Source: JAQGMV01 sp963828715 (GTDB taxonomy: Bacteria > Pseudomonadota > Gammaproteobacteria > Burkholderiales > SG8-41). Taken from it: DNA of 64,000 nt. Of the stretch, positions 8,429 to 17,947 are shown piece after piece. A program made the translations under genes and the position numbers. Under the pieces are notes generated by a model. The model was not told the origin of the DNA. It worked only from the letters and a program-made list of their open reading frames with translations, and made no database searches. The stretch spans positions 248,001-312,000 of the forward strand of contig CAWHFX010000005.1 of NCBI GenBank assembly GCA_963828715.1, read 5' to 3'. Positions within the stretch are counted from its first letter, which is position 1, and each line of letters starts with the position of its first letter.

Positions 8429-10159
8429 ATGAGCACACCCAAGAGCGGCATGCGGCGCAATCTCACCGCGTATGGCGATGAAGAGTTCTCGCTCTTTCTG
8501 CGGCGCGCGTTCATCAAGGCCATGGGCTACACCGATGACGCGCTGGAGCGGCCGATCATCGGTATCACGAATACGTACAGCGGCTTCAACGCGTGCCATC
8601 GCACCGTCCCCGAGCTGATCGAAGCCGTGAAGCGCGGCGTGATGCTCGCAGGCGGTCTGCCGGTCGAGTTCCCGACGATTACGCTGCACGAGTCGTTCGC
8701 ACACCCGACCAGCATGTATCTGCGCAATCTGATGGCGATCGACACCGAAGAGATGATGCGCGCGCAGCCCGTCGACGCGGTGGTGCTGATCGGCGGATGC
8801 GACAAAACCGTCCCGGCGCTGCTCATGGGTGCGGCGAGCGCGAACGTGCCGTCGATCCTGATGGTTACCGGCCCGATGCTGACCGGCAATTATCGGGGCG
8901 AACGACTCGGCGCCTGCACCGACTGCCGTCGTTTCTGGGCGCGGTATCGCGCGAACGAAATCGACGATGACGAGATCAATGAGGTCAATTCGAAGCTCTG
9001 CCCCACGGCCGGCACGTGCATGGTCATGGGCACGGCGAGCACGATGGCGTTGTGCGCCGAGGCGCTCGGCATGATGCTGCCAGGCGGTGCTGCCATTCCG
9101 GCGGTGCTCGCAGAGCGCATGCGCAATGCGGAAGCGACCGGTGCGCGTGCGGCCGCGCTCGCGAAAGAGCGTCTGACACCGGACCGGATCATGACACCCG
9201 ACGCGCTGGAAAACGCACTGCGCGTGCTGCTCGCGGTCGGCGGTTCGACCAACGCGATCGTGCACCTGACGGCCATTGCGGGGCGGCTTGGCATCGGCAT
9301 CGATCTCGATGCGTTCGACCGCATGGGACGCGAGACGCCGGTGTTGGTGGATCTCAAGCCGACCGGCCAGCACTACATGGAGGATTTGTACAACGCCGGC
9401 GGGCTCGCGACGATTCTGCGCGAGTTGAAACCGCTTCTGCGGGCCGATGCGCTCACGGTCACGGGGAGAACGCTCGGCGAGGAACTGGCGAGCGCGAATT
9501 CGCCGCTCGAACAGAAGGTGGTGCATACGCTGAAAGATCCTGTGTTCCGGGAGGGCGGTATCGCCGTGCTGCGGGGCAATCTGGCGCCCGACGGTGCGAT
9601 CATCAAACAGTCGGCGGCGAGCGAGAAGTTGATGCAGCACACCGGCCGCGCGGTCGTATTCGAATCGCTGGAGGATCTCGCTGCGCGCATCGACGACGAC
9701 GCCCTCGATGTGCGCGCGGACGATATTCTGGTGCTCAAGAACGCCGGGCCCAAAGGGGCGCCCGGTATGCCCGAGGCAGGGTACATACCGATCCCGCGCA
9801 AGTTGGCACAGGCGGGCGTGAAAGACATGGTGCGCATCTCGGATGCCCGCATGAGCGGAACCGCGTTCGGCTCGATCGTTCTGCATGTTTCTCCCGAATC
9901 GGCCGTCGGGGGCCCGCTTGCGCTGGTGCAGAATGGCGACCGCATCGTGCTCGATGTGGCACGACGCCGGCTCGAGTTGCTCGTGGATGAATCGGAGTTG
10001 GCCGCTCGGCGCGGCAAGTGGCGGCCACCCGTGATGGACAAGGAAGATGCTCGTGGTTACCGCAAGCTGTTCATGCACACTGTGCAACAGGCGCACGAGG
10101 GTTGCGACTTCGACTTTCTTGCGGCGGAGGTTACAATGCATGTACCGCGCACGGTTTGA
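8429..10159 (+). CDS. IlvD/Edd-family dehydratase, probably sugar-acid dehydratase
   Basis: 576 residues. Removes water from a dihydroxy acid with an Fe-S cluster. Cluster cysteines are visible: Cys56 (FNACHR), Cys124 (GGCDKT) and Cys197 (TAGTC). Other family blocks are SKLCPTAGTCMVMGTAS, DARMSGTAFGSIVLH and LVQNGDRI. The length and the extra Cys pair in GACTDCRRFW fit pentonate dehydratases of the arabonate/xylonate group better than biosynthetic IlvD, which is usually 560-620 residues and linked to ilv genes. The divergent RraA-like neighbour supports a catabolic role. The substrate is unproven. Confidence 0.85.
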   Translation: MSTPKSGMRRNLTAYGDEEFSLFLRRAFIKAMGYTDDALERPIIGITNTYSGFNACHRTVPELIEAVKRGVMLAGGLPVEFPTITLHESFAHPTSMYLRNLMAIDTEEMMRAQPVDAVVLIGGCDKTVPALLMGAASANVPSILMVTGPMLTGNYRGERLGACTDCRRFWARYRANEIDDDEINEVNSKLCPTAGTCMVMGTASTMALCAEALGMMLPGGAAIPAVLAERMRNAEATGARAAALAKERLTPDRIMTPDALENALRVLLAVGGSTNAIVHLTAIAGRLGIGIDLDAFDRMGRETPVLVDLKPTGQHYMEDLYNAGGLATILRELKPLLRADALTVTGRTLGEELASANSPLEQKVVHTLKDPVFREGGIAVLRGNLAPDGAIIKQSAASEKLMQHTGRAVVFESLEDLAARIDDDALDVRADDILVLKNAGPKGAPGMPEAGYIPIPRKLAQAGVKDMVRISDARMSGTAFGSIVLHVSPESAVGGPLALVQNGDRIVLDVARRRLELLVDESELAARRGKWRPPVMDKEDARGYRKLFMHTVQQAHEGCDFDFLAAEVTMHVPRTV

Positions 10160-10224
10160 TGTGCGCGTTATCGAACCAGAGCAATGGTTGAATCGTAACT
10201 CTTCGTTGTAGATCCGTAACACTC

Positions 10225-10692
10225 ATGGCAAGTCGTATCGAGGGCACCGGACGCCGCTACATCGTTCGCCGCTCGAAAATTCACGGACGTGGCGTTTTCG
10301 CCCTCGCGCACATTCCAAAAGGCACGCGGCTGATGGAGTACATCGGCGAGCGGATCAGCCACCGCGAGGCTGACCGTCGTTATGCCGCCGAGCACGAACA
10401 TTCGCCGCACACGATGCTGTTTTCGGTCGATGACAAGACAGTGATCGACGCCACTCGCTGGGGTAATTCGGCCCGTTTCATCAATCACTCGTGCACGCCG
10501 AACTGCGAGGCGATCGAGGAAGAGGGCCGCATCTTCATCGAGACGATAAAGAAAGTCGCGCTGGGTGAGGAGCTTACATACGACTACAACCTGATACTCG
10601 AAGAGCGGCATACGCCCGCCGTCAAGCGAGCGCATGCATGCTTCTGCGGGACGCGGCGCTGTCGCGGCACGCTGCTCGGAGTGAAGCGGTAG
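10225..10692 (+). CDS. SET-domain protein (predicted protein lysine methyltransferase)
   Basis: 155 residues, a bare SET domain. In order: HGRGVFALAHIPKGTRLMEY, the SAM/lysine-channel block RFINHSCTPNCEA, the catalytic-Tyr block GEELTYDYN, and a post-SET cysteine cluster CFCGTRRCRG that would bind zinc together with the Cys of NHSC. This family transfers methyl groups from SAM to lysine. Bacterial single-domain SET proteins are known but their substrates are mostly unknown. It is monocistronic, with a likely terminator downstream. Confidence 0.88.
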   Translation: MASRIEGTGRRYIVRRSKIHGRGVFALAHIPKGTRLMEYIGERISHREADRRYAAEHEHSPHTMLFSVDDKTVIDATRWGNSARFINHSCTPNCEAIEEEGRIFIETIKKVALGEELTYDYNLILEERHTPAVKRAHACFCGTRRCRGTLLGVKR

Positions 10693-10790
10693 CGTGTGTT
10701 TGCGGCGGCATGCCGCCGGAATACCATACGGCCGCGCGTCGGCGCTCCCCCGCGCAGGCACTTGCCTTGCAACCGGCTGCGATTGACTTA

Positions 10791-10824
10791 ACCGCCGGCG
10801 GCAGTACGGCGGGTGGGCTTTTTT
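10791..10824 (+). terminator. Intrinsic terminator after the SET gene
   Basis: ACCGCCG (10791-10797) pairs with CGGCGGGT (10807-10814) with one bulged base and a nine-base loop, followed by GGGCTTTTTT. This is a GC-rich stem with a T-run in the sense of the SET gene and 37 bases before the next start. Confidence 0.6.
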
Positions 10825-10860
10825 CTGGTACTTTAAGGGCGGGCGCGTCCACAAAACACA

Positions 10861-11535
10861 ATGGAAGACGGGATGGCGATTGATCGCGAGCAGATAGAAC
10901 GGGTGTATTCGAGCTATGCGGGCGTATATGACCGGGTCTTCGGCCGCGTTTTTCAGGCCTCTCGGGAGGCTGTGGTCCAGAATCTCAAGGTCGAACCGGG
11001 CGAGCGTGTGCTCGAGGTCGGCGTCGGCACCGGTTTATGTTTGCCGCTGTATCCCCACGGCTGCGAAATCACCGCAATCGACGTATCGCAGGCGATGCTC
11101 GACAGAGCATCCGACCGTGTGAGGGAAATCGGGCTCACAAATGTGAAGCTGTTTCGCATGGACGCCGGGGCCATGGAGTTTCCGGATAACAGCTTCGATA
11201 CCGTGATCGCTGCGTACGTGGTCACGGCGGTTCCCGACTATCGCAGGCTCATGAGCGAAATGGTGCGCGTGTCCCGGCCCGGCGGTCGCCTGATCCTGCT
11301 CAATCACTTCACCCAGACGTCGCCGATCATCGCGGCAGTCGAGAAGGCGATCTCGCCGATCTGCGTGAAGATCGGATTCCGCACTGATCTCTCGGTCGAT
11401 CAGGTGATCAACGGCTGGCCGCTCATCAAGGAGCGCGACGAGCGCGTGAAGCCGCTCGGCATGTGGCACGTCGTCGAGTGCGTGAACAATAAGCCCACGA
11501 ATGGGCGGCTCAGCGGGACAGAGCACAGAGGTTAG
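10861..11535 (+). CDS. Class I SAM-dependent methyltransferase, PmtA-like
   Basis: 224 residues. Motif I is VLEVGVGTGLCLPLYP, typical of bacterial phosphatidylethanolamine N-methyltransferases of the PmtA type, followed by the acidic motif ITAIDVSQAML, then FDTVIAAYVVTAVPDY and the RPGGRLILLNHF block. It would convert phosphatidylethanolamine toward phosphatidylcholine at the inner membrane. ATG 10861 or ATG 10873 could be the start; the latter removes four residues. Ubiquinone-type methyltransferases share part of this pattern, so the lipid assignment is an inference from motif I and length. Confidence 0.75.
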   Translation: MEDGMAIDREQIERVYSSYAGVYDRVFGRVFQASREAVVQNLKVEPGERVLEVGVGTGLCLPLYPHGCEITAIDVSQAMLDRASDRVREIGLTNVKLFRMDAGAMEFPDNSFDTVIAAYVVTAVPDYRRLMSEMVRVSRPGGRLILLNHFTQTSPIIAAVEKAISPICVKIGFRTDLSVDQVINGWPLIKERDERVKPLGMWHVVECVNNKPTNGRLSGTEHRG

Positions 11536-11701
11536 CTGCTAACCATCGCCCTGGCCCTCGCAGGCTGGGCCCCGTGAGGGTTAAAGGGCTTCCACAGCCG
11601 TAGCCCTCGCACGATTGGACTGAGTGCTGATACGTGCCTGAATGTCACGTTCGCGGGGACCCCGCTGTTCCACAGCCCCCGCTCACCATTAGTGGGTGGT
11701 G

Positions 11702-13570
11702 CTAAGCCGCGATCTCCGCTCTCCTCATCCGCTTTCTCTCGTGCTCCTTCAGGAATCGCTTGCGTATGCGAATCGACTTCGGCGTGATCTCGACCAGCTC
11801 GTCGTCCGCGATGAACTCGATCGCCGATTCGAGCGTATGCCGGATGGGCGGCGTGAGCATGATCGCTTCGTCTTTGCCTGCCGCGCGTATATTGGTGAGC
11901 TGCTTCGTCTTCACCGGATTCACCACGAGATCGTTGTCACGGCTGTGCAGGCCGATCACCATGCCTTCGTAAACGGGGTCGCCCGGATCGACGAACATGC
12001 GGCCGCGCTCCTGCAGCTTCCATAGCGCATACGCGACAGCCTCGCCGTTTTCCGCGGACACCAGCACGCCGTTGCGGCGTTCCGGAATGTCCGGCTTCAT
12101 CGGGCCGTAGTCGTCGAAGACGTGGCTCATAACGCCGGTGCCGCGCGTCATGGTCAGGAATTCGGACTGAAAACCGATGAGCCCCCGCGCCGGGACACGA
12201 TAATCGAGGCGCACCCGGCCCTTGCCGTCGGGCTGCATGTCCAGGAACTCGCCGCGACGCGCGCCGAGCTCTTCCATGACCAGACCCTGATGCGCTTCTT
12301 CGATATCGACGGTCAGCATCTCGAACGGCTCGTGGCGAACGCCGGCGACATCCTTGATCACGACACGCGGCCGTGAGACCGCGAGCTCGTAGCCCTCGCG
12401 CCGCATGTTCTCGAGCAGGATCCCGAGATGCAGCTCACCACGGCCGGACACGAGGAACACATCGGGATCGGCCGTGTCTTCCACGCGCAGCGCCACGTTG
12501 CTCATGGTTTCGCGTATGAGCCGCTCGCGCAGTTGGCGGCTCGTGACGAACTTGCCGTCGCGCCCGGCGAACGGTGAGGTGTTCACCTGGAAGTTCATCG
12601 TGAGCGTGGGCTCATCGACTTTCAGGAGTGGCAGCGCTTCCGGATGATCCGGATCGGCGATGGTCACGCCGATGCCGAGCGGCTCGACGCCGTTGACGAG
12701 CACGATGTCGCCCGCTTCGGCTTCATCGGTCGCCACGCGTTCGAGGCCGCGAAACACGAGCACCTGGTTCACCTTCGCCGGCGTGCCGTTCCTCTCCGCA
12801 TCCGAAGCGCCTTCGCTTCGCGCCGGTCCGTTAAGGACGACCACTTGCTGTCCGGCGCGCAGGCGCCCGCGGTTGATGCGGCCGATGCCGATCCGTCCGA
12901 CATAGCTCGAGTAATCGAGCGAGCAGATCTGGAGCTGCAGCGGGCCCTCGGGGTCGTCCGCGCGTACCGGCACGTGGTCGAGAATCGAGTTGAAGAGAGG
13001 ACGCAGGTTGAGCGTGGCCGTATCGACGCCCTCGAGCAGCTTGAGGTCGGTGACGGCGTATCCGTTCAGTGCCGATGCATAGACCACCGGAAAGTCGAGC
13101 TGTTCTTCGGTTGCACCGAGCTTGTCGAAGAGATCGAACGTCTGGTTCACCACCCAGTCCGGCCGCGCACCGGGACGGTCGACCTTGTTCACCACGACGA
13201 TAGGCTTCAGCCCGAGCGCGAGCGCCTTGCGCGTCACGAATCGCGTCTGGGGCATCGGGCCATCAACGGCGTCGACCAGCAGGAGCACGCCGTCGACCAT
13301 CGATAACACGCGTTCGACTTCGCCTCCGAAATCGGCGTGGCCCGGTGTATCGACGATGTTGATGTGCGTGCCCTCGTACGTGACCGCGCAGTTCTTGGCG
13401 AGAATCGTGATACCGCGTTCGCGCTCGAGATCGTTCGAGTCCATCACGCGCTCGACGAGATGCTGGTGAGCCGCAAACGCACCTGACTGCCGCAGCAGCT
13501 TGTCGACGAGCGTCGTTTTGCCGTGGTCGACGTGAGCGATGATGGCGATGTTCCGTAGAGCGCGAGGCAT
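11702..13570 (-). CDS. typA: Ribosome-associated translational GTPase TypA/BipA
   Basis: 622 residues. G1 is AHVDHGKTT near residue 10, switch region RERGITI, G3 DTPGHADFG, G4 NKVDRP, then EF-G-like domains II-V ending in the basic tail IRKRFLKEHERKR. ATG 13570 gives the normal MPRALRNIAIIAH start; the open frame continues upstream to 13726 but that part is not conserved. TypA acts on the 70S/50S ribosome in assembly and stress adaptation. It is monocistronic here. Confidence 0.97.
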   Translation of the reverse strand: MPRALRNIAIIAHVDHGKTTLVDKLLRQSGAFAAHQHLVERVMDSNDLERERGITILAKNCAVTYEGTHINIVDTPGHADFGGEVERVLSMVDGVLLLVDAVDGPMPQTRFVTRKALALGLKPIVVVNKVDRPGARPDWVVNQTFDLFDKLGATEEQLDFPVVYASALNGYAVTDLKLLEGVDTATLNLRPLFNSILDHVPVRADDPEGPLQLQICSLDYSSYVGRIGIGRINRGRLRAGQQVVVLNGPARSEGASDAERNGTPAKVNQVLVFRGLERVATDEAEAGDIVLVNGVEPLGIGVTIADPDHPEALPLLKVDEPTLTMNFQVNTSPFAGRDGKFVTSRQLRERLIRETMSNVALRVEDTADPDVFLVSGRGELHLGILLENMRREGYELAVSRPRVVIKDVAGVRHEPFEMLTVDIEEAHQGLVMEELGARRGEFLDMQPDGKGRVRLDYRVPARGLIGFQSEFLTMTRGTGVMSHVFDDYGPMKPDIPERRNGVLVSAENGEAVAYALWKLQERGRMFVDPGDPVYEGMVIGLHSRDNDLVVNPVKTKQLTNIRAAGKDEAIMLTPPIRHTLESAIEFIADDELVEITPKSIRIRKRFLKEHERKRMRRAEIAA

Positions 13571-13773
13571 AGAAGGCAGACGCGGAGAAAAAGTTTGAAA
13601 TGTTACCACATCGCTCCGATGGATCTGTTTTTGCAGAGTTTCTGATCCCGGTCGGGAGTTCGGGCAGTATTCGTCGACGGCGCATCGGGTGCTGCGAAGA
13701 AGGGCCTTGACATGCATCAATAGCACCGGAACTTGCTTCTCTTACTGTTGGCGGCCTCTCGGAGGAGGGTTCG

Positions 13774-14232
13774 ATGTCCGTGTTTCCACTGCGTCAGGAT
13801 TTTGTCGGCGGCCTCGCGGTCATCGGCGTTGCCGCTTTCGCGGTCTGGCAGGGCTGGAATCTGCCTCTCGGCACGCTGGGCGGCATGGGACCGGGCATGC
13901 TCCCGAAAGGCCTCGCGGTGCTTCTTGCTGCACTGGGCGCGCTCCTCGTTTTCAACGCCGTGACCGACCGTGGCACGAGGCTCGAGCGCTGGGCCTTGCG
14001 TGGCCCTCTGTTCGTGCTCGGCGGAATCGTCGCCTTCGGCGAGACGGTTCGTCCCGGCGGACTGCTCGTGGCCGGTCCGCTCGCGATCATCATCGCGGCT
14101 TGCGCGAGCAGTGAAGCACGCTGGCTTGAGACCATCGTGTTCAGCGTAATCATGACGGCCTTCTGCATCGGGCTCTTCAAATTGGCGCTCGGGCTGCCGA
14201 TCCCGCTCGCACCGTGGCTCTTTGGGTACTGA
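13774..14232 (+). CDS. tctB: TctB-family small membrane subunit of a tripartite tricarboxylate transporter
   Basis: 152 residues with about four predicted membrane segments and the usual opening of the family, a DFVGGLAVIGVAAFAVWQG first helix and a GTLGGMGPGMLPKGLAVLLA second helix. A strong ribosome site (GGAGGAGGG) precedes ATG 13774. It is the first gene of a tctB-tctA-tctC operon, nine bases before tctA. Confidence 0.92.
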   Translation: MSVFPLRQDFVGGLAVIGVAAFAVWQGWNLPLGTLGGMGPGMLPKGLAVLLAALGALLVFNAVTDRGTRLERWALRGPLFVLGGIVAFGETVRPGGLLVAGPLAIIIAACASSEARWLETIVFSVIMTAFCIGLFKLALGLPIPLAPWLFGY

Positions 14233-14241
14233 GAGGCTGAC

Positions 14242-15744
14242 ATGCCCGATCTGATTGCAAACCTGGGACTCGGCTTCGCGACAGCGCTATCGCCGATGAA
14301 TCTGTTGCTGTGCTTCATCGGCGTGCTGGTCGGCACCCTGGTCGGTGTGCTGCCCGGGGTCGGTCCGATTGCGACGATCGCCATGCTGATGCCGCTCACG
14401 CTCAAGGCCGATCCAACGGGCGCGCTGATCATGCTCGCCGGCATTTACTACGGCGCGCAGTATGGGGGCTCCACGACGGCGATTCTCGCGAACATGCCAG
14501 GCGAAGTGACGTCGGTCGTCACGGCGCTGGATGGACACATGATGGCGAGGAACGGCCAGGCCGGGATTGCGCTCGGCATTGCCGCGCTCGCCTCGTTTTT
14601 CGCGGGCACCGTCGCCACGCTGGTCATTGCTGCGATCGGCGCGCCGCTCACGAAACTCGCTCTGCTCTTCGGGCCGGCCGAGTACTTCGGCCTGATGGTG
14701 TTCGGTCTGGGGCTCGCGGTCGTGCTCGCTCACGGCTCGGTGCTGAAAGCCATCATCATGGTCGTCCTCGGCCTCCTGCTCGCTACGGTCGGAACGGATC
14801 TCGAAACCGGCGAGGAGCGGCTCACCCTCGGCATTCCCGAGCTTGCGGACGGCATCGACTTCGCCGTGCTCGCGATGGGCGTGTTCGGCATCGCGGAGAT
14901 CCTGCGTAATCTGGACAGCCCGGAAGCGCGCGGCGCGGTGAAAGGCAACATCGGGCGGTTGCTTCCTTCGCGCGAGGACCTGCGACGTTGCATAGGGCCG
15001 GTGGTGCGCGCGACGGGAATAGGTTCGATCCTGGGCATCCTGCCCGGGAATGGCGCGGTGCTCGCGCCGTTCGCGTCCTATACGCTCGAGAAGAAGCTTG
15101 CGAAGGATCCGTCCCGTTTTGGCCAGGGCGCGATAGAAGGCGTCGCGGGACCGGAGGCGGCCAACAATGCCGGCGCCCAGACGGCGTTCATCCCGCTCCT
15201 CACGCTGGGCATTCCGCCGAACGCCGTAATGGCGCTCATGGTCGGCGCGATGACGATCCACGGCATCATTCCGGGACCGCAGGTGATGGTCAAGAACCCG
15301 ACGCTGTTCTGGGGAATGATCGCGTCGATGTGGATCGGCAATCTGATGCTCGTGATCATCAACCTGCCGCTGGTCGGGCTCTGGGTGCGTCTGCTCAAGG
15401 TGCCCTATCGGCTGATGTTCGGCGCGATCCTGCTCTTCTGCTGCATCGGGATCTATTCCATCAACAACAATCCGGCCGATGTCTATTTCACGGCGTTCTT
15501 CGGCCTGGTCGGTTATGCCTTCATCAAGCTCGGCCTCGAGCCGGCGCCCCTGCTCCTCGGTTTCGTACTCGGGCGTCTCATGGAAGAAAAACTGCGGCAG
15601 GCGCTCGCGTTATCGGAAGGAAGTTTCATGACATTCGTGGAACGTCCGGTTTCGCTGGTGCTGCTCATGCTCTCGCTCGCAGTGATGGTCGTCGCAGTGC
15701 TGCCGGCCGTGAGCAGGCGTCGTGACGAAGCGTTTCAGGAGTGA
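14242..15744 (+). CDS. tctA: TctA-family large membrane subunit of a tripartite tricarboxylate transporter
   Basis: 500 residues, about ten to twelve membrane helices. Duplicated signature: LVGVLPGVGPIATIAML near residue 35 and SILGILPGNGAVLAPF near residue 260, with YYGAQYGGSTTAILANMPGE between them. This is the channel of a sodium- or proton-driven importer that takes its substrate from a Bug/TctC binding protein. Citrate is the classic substrate, but most members transport other carboxylates, so none is assigned. Confidence 0.95.
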   Translation: MPDLIANLGLGFATALSPMNLLLCFIGVLVGTLVGVLPGVGPIATIAMLMPLTLKADPTGALIMLAGIYYGAQYGGSTTAILANMPGEVTSVVTALDGHMMARNGQAGIALGIAALASFFAGTVATLVIAAIGAPLTKLALLFGPAEYFGLMVFGLGLAVVLAHGSVLKAIIMVVLGLLLATVGTDLETGEERLTLGIPELADGIDFAVLAMGVFGIAEILRNLDSPEARGAVKGNIGRLLPSREDLRRCIGPVVRATGIGSILGILPGNGAVLAPFASYTLEKKLAKDPSRFGQGAIEGVAGPEAANNAGAQTAFIPLLTLGIPPNAVMALMVGAMTIHGIIPGPQVMVKNPTLFWGMIASMWIGNLMLVIINLPLVGLWVRLLKVPYRLMFGAILLFCCIGIYSINNNPADVYFTAFFGLVGYAFIKLGLEPAPLLLGFVLGRLMEEKLRQALALSEGSFMTFVERPVSLVLLMLSLAVMVVAVLPAVSRRRDEAFQE

Positions 15745-15791
15745 GCGCGCCGGCACGCTCGCGGAAGATTCCATAACCGTACGGAGGAAAG

Positions 15792-16775
15792 ATGAGGAAG
15801 ACCGTTCTACTATTCGTTGCGGCGCTCGCGGCAGGTTGGGCGGCTATTTCGAGCGCGCAGCCCTATCCGAACAAGCCCGTCACCATCATCGTGCCGTTCG
15901 CGGCCGGCGGCCCGACCGACATCATCGCGCGCATCATGGGCGAATACTTCTCCAAGGATCTGGGGCAGCAGTTCGTGATCGAGAACGTCGCCGGCGCCGG
16001 CGGCACGACGGGCACCACGCGTGCCGCGCAGTCGAAGCCCGACGGCTACACCATCATGATGGGACACATGGGCACCCACGGCGCGGCGCCGGGCCTCTAT
16101 GCCAATCTGAGATACGATCCGGCCAAAGACTTCGAGCCGCTCGGACTGGCCGCCGGTACGCCGATCCTGATCGTCGCGCGCAAGGATTTCCCGGCCGCCA
16201 ATCTGAAGGAGTTCATCGCGAAGCTGAAGGACCCGGCGGCGAAGGCGAAGCAGGCACACGCGGGCGTGGGGTCGGTGTCGTTTACGGCGTGCACACTGCT
16301 CACGTCGCAGCTCAAAGTGAAGAACATCGCCGTCGCGTATCGCGGGACGGGTCCCGCACTCAACGATCTCGTGGGCGGCCAGGTCGATTACATGTGCGAC
16401 CAGATCGTGAATCTCGTCTCGCAGGTGAAGGGCGGCGCGATCAAGGCTTACGCCATCGCAACACCGACTCGCTCGCCCGTGCTGCCGGATGTGCCGACCA
16501 CGAAGGAAGCCGGCCTGCCCGAGTATCAGGTGAGTGCGTGGAACGCGTTGTTTGCGCCCAAGGGAACGCCGAAGGAAATCGTCGCGAAACTGAACCAGAC
16601 GCTGGTGAAGGCGCTCGACGACGAGAACACCCGCAAACGACTGCTGGAACTTGGCAGCGTCATCCCTGACAAGGCCGGACGCTCGCCCGAGGAGTTGAGC
16701 AAGCTCGTGAAGAGCGAAGTCGCCCGCTGGACGCCGATTCTGAAGGCTGCCGGCGTGACGGGTCCGCAGCAATAG
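15792..16775 (+). CDS. tctC: Bug-type (TctC) periplasmic substrate-binding protein
   Basis: 327 residues. A signal peptide (MRKTVLLFVAALAAGWAA, cleavage after SSAQ or just before) is followed by the Bug hallmark YPNKPVTIIVPFAAGGPTD and GGTTGTTRAAQSKPDGYT, which line the carboxylate-binding site. ATG 15792 has the upstream site GGAGGAAAG. It delivers substrate to the adjacent TctAB. Large expansion of this family is typical of Burkholderiales. Confidence 0.95.
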   Translation: MRKTVLLFVAALAAGWAAISSAQPYPNKPVTIIVPFAAGGPTDIIARIMGEYFSKDLGQQFVIENVAGAGGTTGTTRAAQSKPDGYTIMMGHMGTHGAAPGLYANLRYDPAKDFEPLGLAAGTPILIVARKDFPAANLKEFIAKLKDPAAKAKQAHAGVGSVSFTACTLLTSQLKVKNIAVAYRGTGPALNDLVGGQVDYMCDQIVNLVSQVKGGAIKAYAIATPTRSPVLPDVPTTKEAGLPEYQVSAWNALFAPKGTPKEIVAKLNQTLVKALDDENTRKRLLELGSVIPDKAGRSPEELSKLVKSEVARWTPILKAAGVTGPQQ

Positions 16776-16833
16776 CTATCGCCTGAAGTGATTGCACGAG
16801 GCCGGCTCGCGGCATGTCTGCGCCCGGCCTTGG

Positions 16834-17055
16834 TCACAATCGTTCGAGAAAGGCCTCCGCCCGGGCGAGATGTGTGCGACGTCGCGCATCGTCCATCGCA
16901 TCGAGCTGCCGCGCCATGACGTTGAGCCGCGGATTGGCCGCCATGAACGCGCCGTGCTGCGCGATGAAGCGCCAGAAGAGCCCGTCCCACACCTCGCACG
17001 ACGGACACCGCATGAAGTCGCTCATGTTTCGCAAGTAGACGTGTCCCGCCGACAC
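16834..17055 (-). pseudogene. Short remnant resembling the C-terminus of a cryptochrome/photolyase-related protein
   Basis: A 73-codon frame from a GTG at 17055, just after the oppC-like gene. Its sequence (VYLRNMSDFMRCPSC, then LFWRFIAQH, AANPRL, FLERL) follows the C-terminal helices of the Fe-S bacterial cryptochrome/photolyase group, which end in YINRMSDY...CPF..LYWDFL...NPR. The other more than 400 residues are absent: the frame is closed by a TGA upstream and oppC occupies the space. I read it as the tail left by a deletion or rearrangement. A small independent protein cannot be excluded. The family call is from memory of motifs only. Confidence 0.4.
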
Positions 17056-17062
17056 TCCGGAC

Positions 17063-17947
17063 CTACAGACGTGGATTCAGAACGTCGCGCAGATGGTCGC
17101 CGACGAGATTGATCGCCATGATCGTCAGCAGCAGCGCGAGACCCGGGAAGGAGCTCATCCAGTACCGCCCTGAGAGCAGGTGTGTATAGCCGTTCGAGAT
17201 GAGCAAACCGAGCGACGGAGACGTGATCGGCATGCCGAGGCCGAGGAAAGAGAGTGTCGCTTCGAGCGCGATCGCATGCGCCACCTGCACGGTGGCGACG
17301 ACGATGAGCGGCGGCAGGCAGTTCGGAAGGATGTGCCGATAGACGATGCGCCAGCGGCTGTAGGCGAGGCAGACCGCGGCATCGACGTACTCCTTGCGCT
17401 TTTCGACCAGCGCGTTGCCTCGTACGGTCCGCGCGTAGTACGCCCACTGCACGGTAATCAGCGCGATTACGATCTTGTCCACGCCCTGACCGAGCAGCGC
17501 GAGGAGGACGAGCGCGATCAGGATCGCCGGAAATGAAAGCTGGAGATCGACGATGCGCATGATCAATGCATCCACCCAGCCGCCCGTGTACCCGGCGGCC
17601 AGTCCGATCGACATCCCGAGCGCGAGCGCGAGGTACGGTCGAAACGACGCCCGACGCCGAGACTGATGCGGAGCCCATACAGAATGGCCGACAGCATGTC
17701 GCGTCCCTGCTCGTCCGTGCCGAGGAGATAGGTCTTTCCGTCGGCCGAGTGGCTACCTGGCGGCAGCTTCGCATCGAGTATGTCGAGCTGGGCGAGATCG
17801 TAAGGGTTCTGCAGCGAGATCACCGGTGCGCAGACTGCGGCGACGACGATCGAAGCCAGCAGAACCAGGGGCGAAAAATGCGAGCCGGTTGCGCGCGAAG
17901 CTCGCGATCAGCGCATGTCGCGGAGCAGGGATCGCTGCCGTACTCAT
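17063..17947 (-). CDS. Peptide ABC transporter permease, DppC/OppC type (frameshifted)
   Basis: Second permease of a peptide importer. The start ATG at 17947 overlaps the oppB stop (ATGA). Three frames must be joined: N-terminus to about 17878 (...ARNRLAFFA), then PVISLQNPYDLAQLD through LGTDEQGRDMLSAILYGL to about 17655, then ALALGMSIGLAAGYTGGWVD to the end. The third part holds the EAA loop that contacts the ATPase (IALEATLSFLGLGM). Joined length is about 294 residues, normal for the family. Each break is repaired by one base, which favours sequence error over decay. The product would sit in the inner membrane. Confidence 0.85.

Noticed and set aside
8390..10222. A 610-codon open frame antisense to the dehydratase gene, and similar long antisense frames elsewhere (for example 652-1476, 11702-13306, 34525-35823).
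   Set aside because: They are composition-driven shadows of GC-rich genes: rich in Arg, His, Ala and Asp, without family motifs, and exactly opposite well-supported genes.
11536..11701. Possible small RNA or tRNA in the gap between the methyltransferase and typA.
   Set aside because: No tRNA-like cloverleaf, CCA end or clear terminator could be found by eye; the GC-rich stretches give only weak stems.
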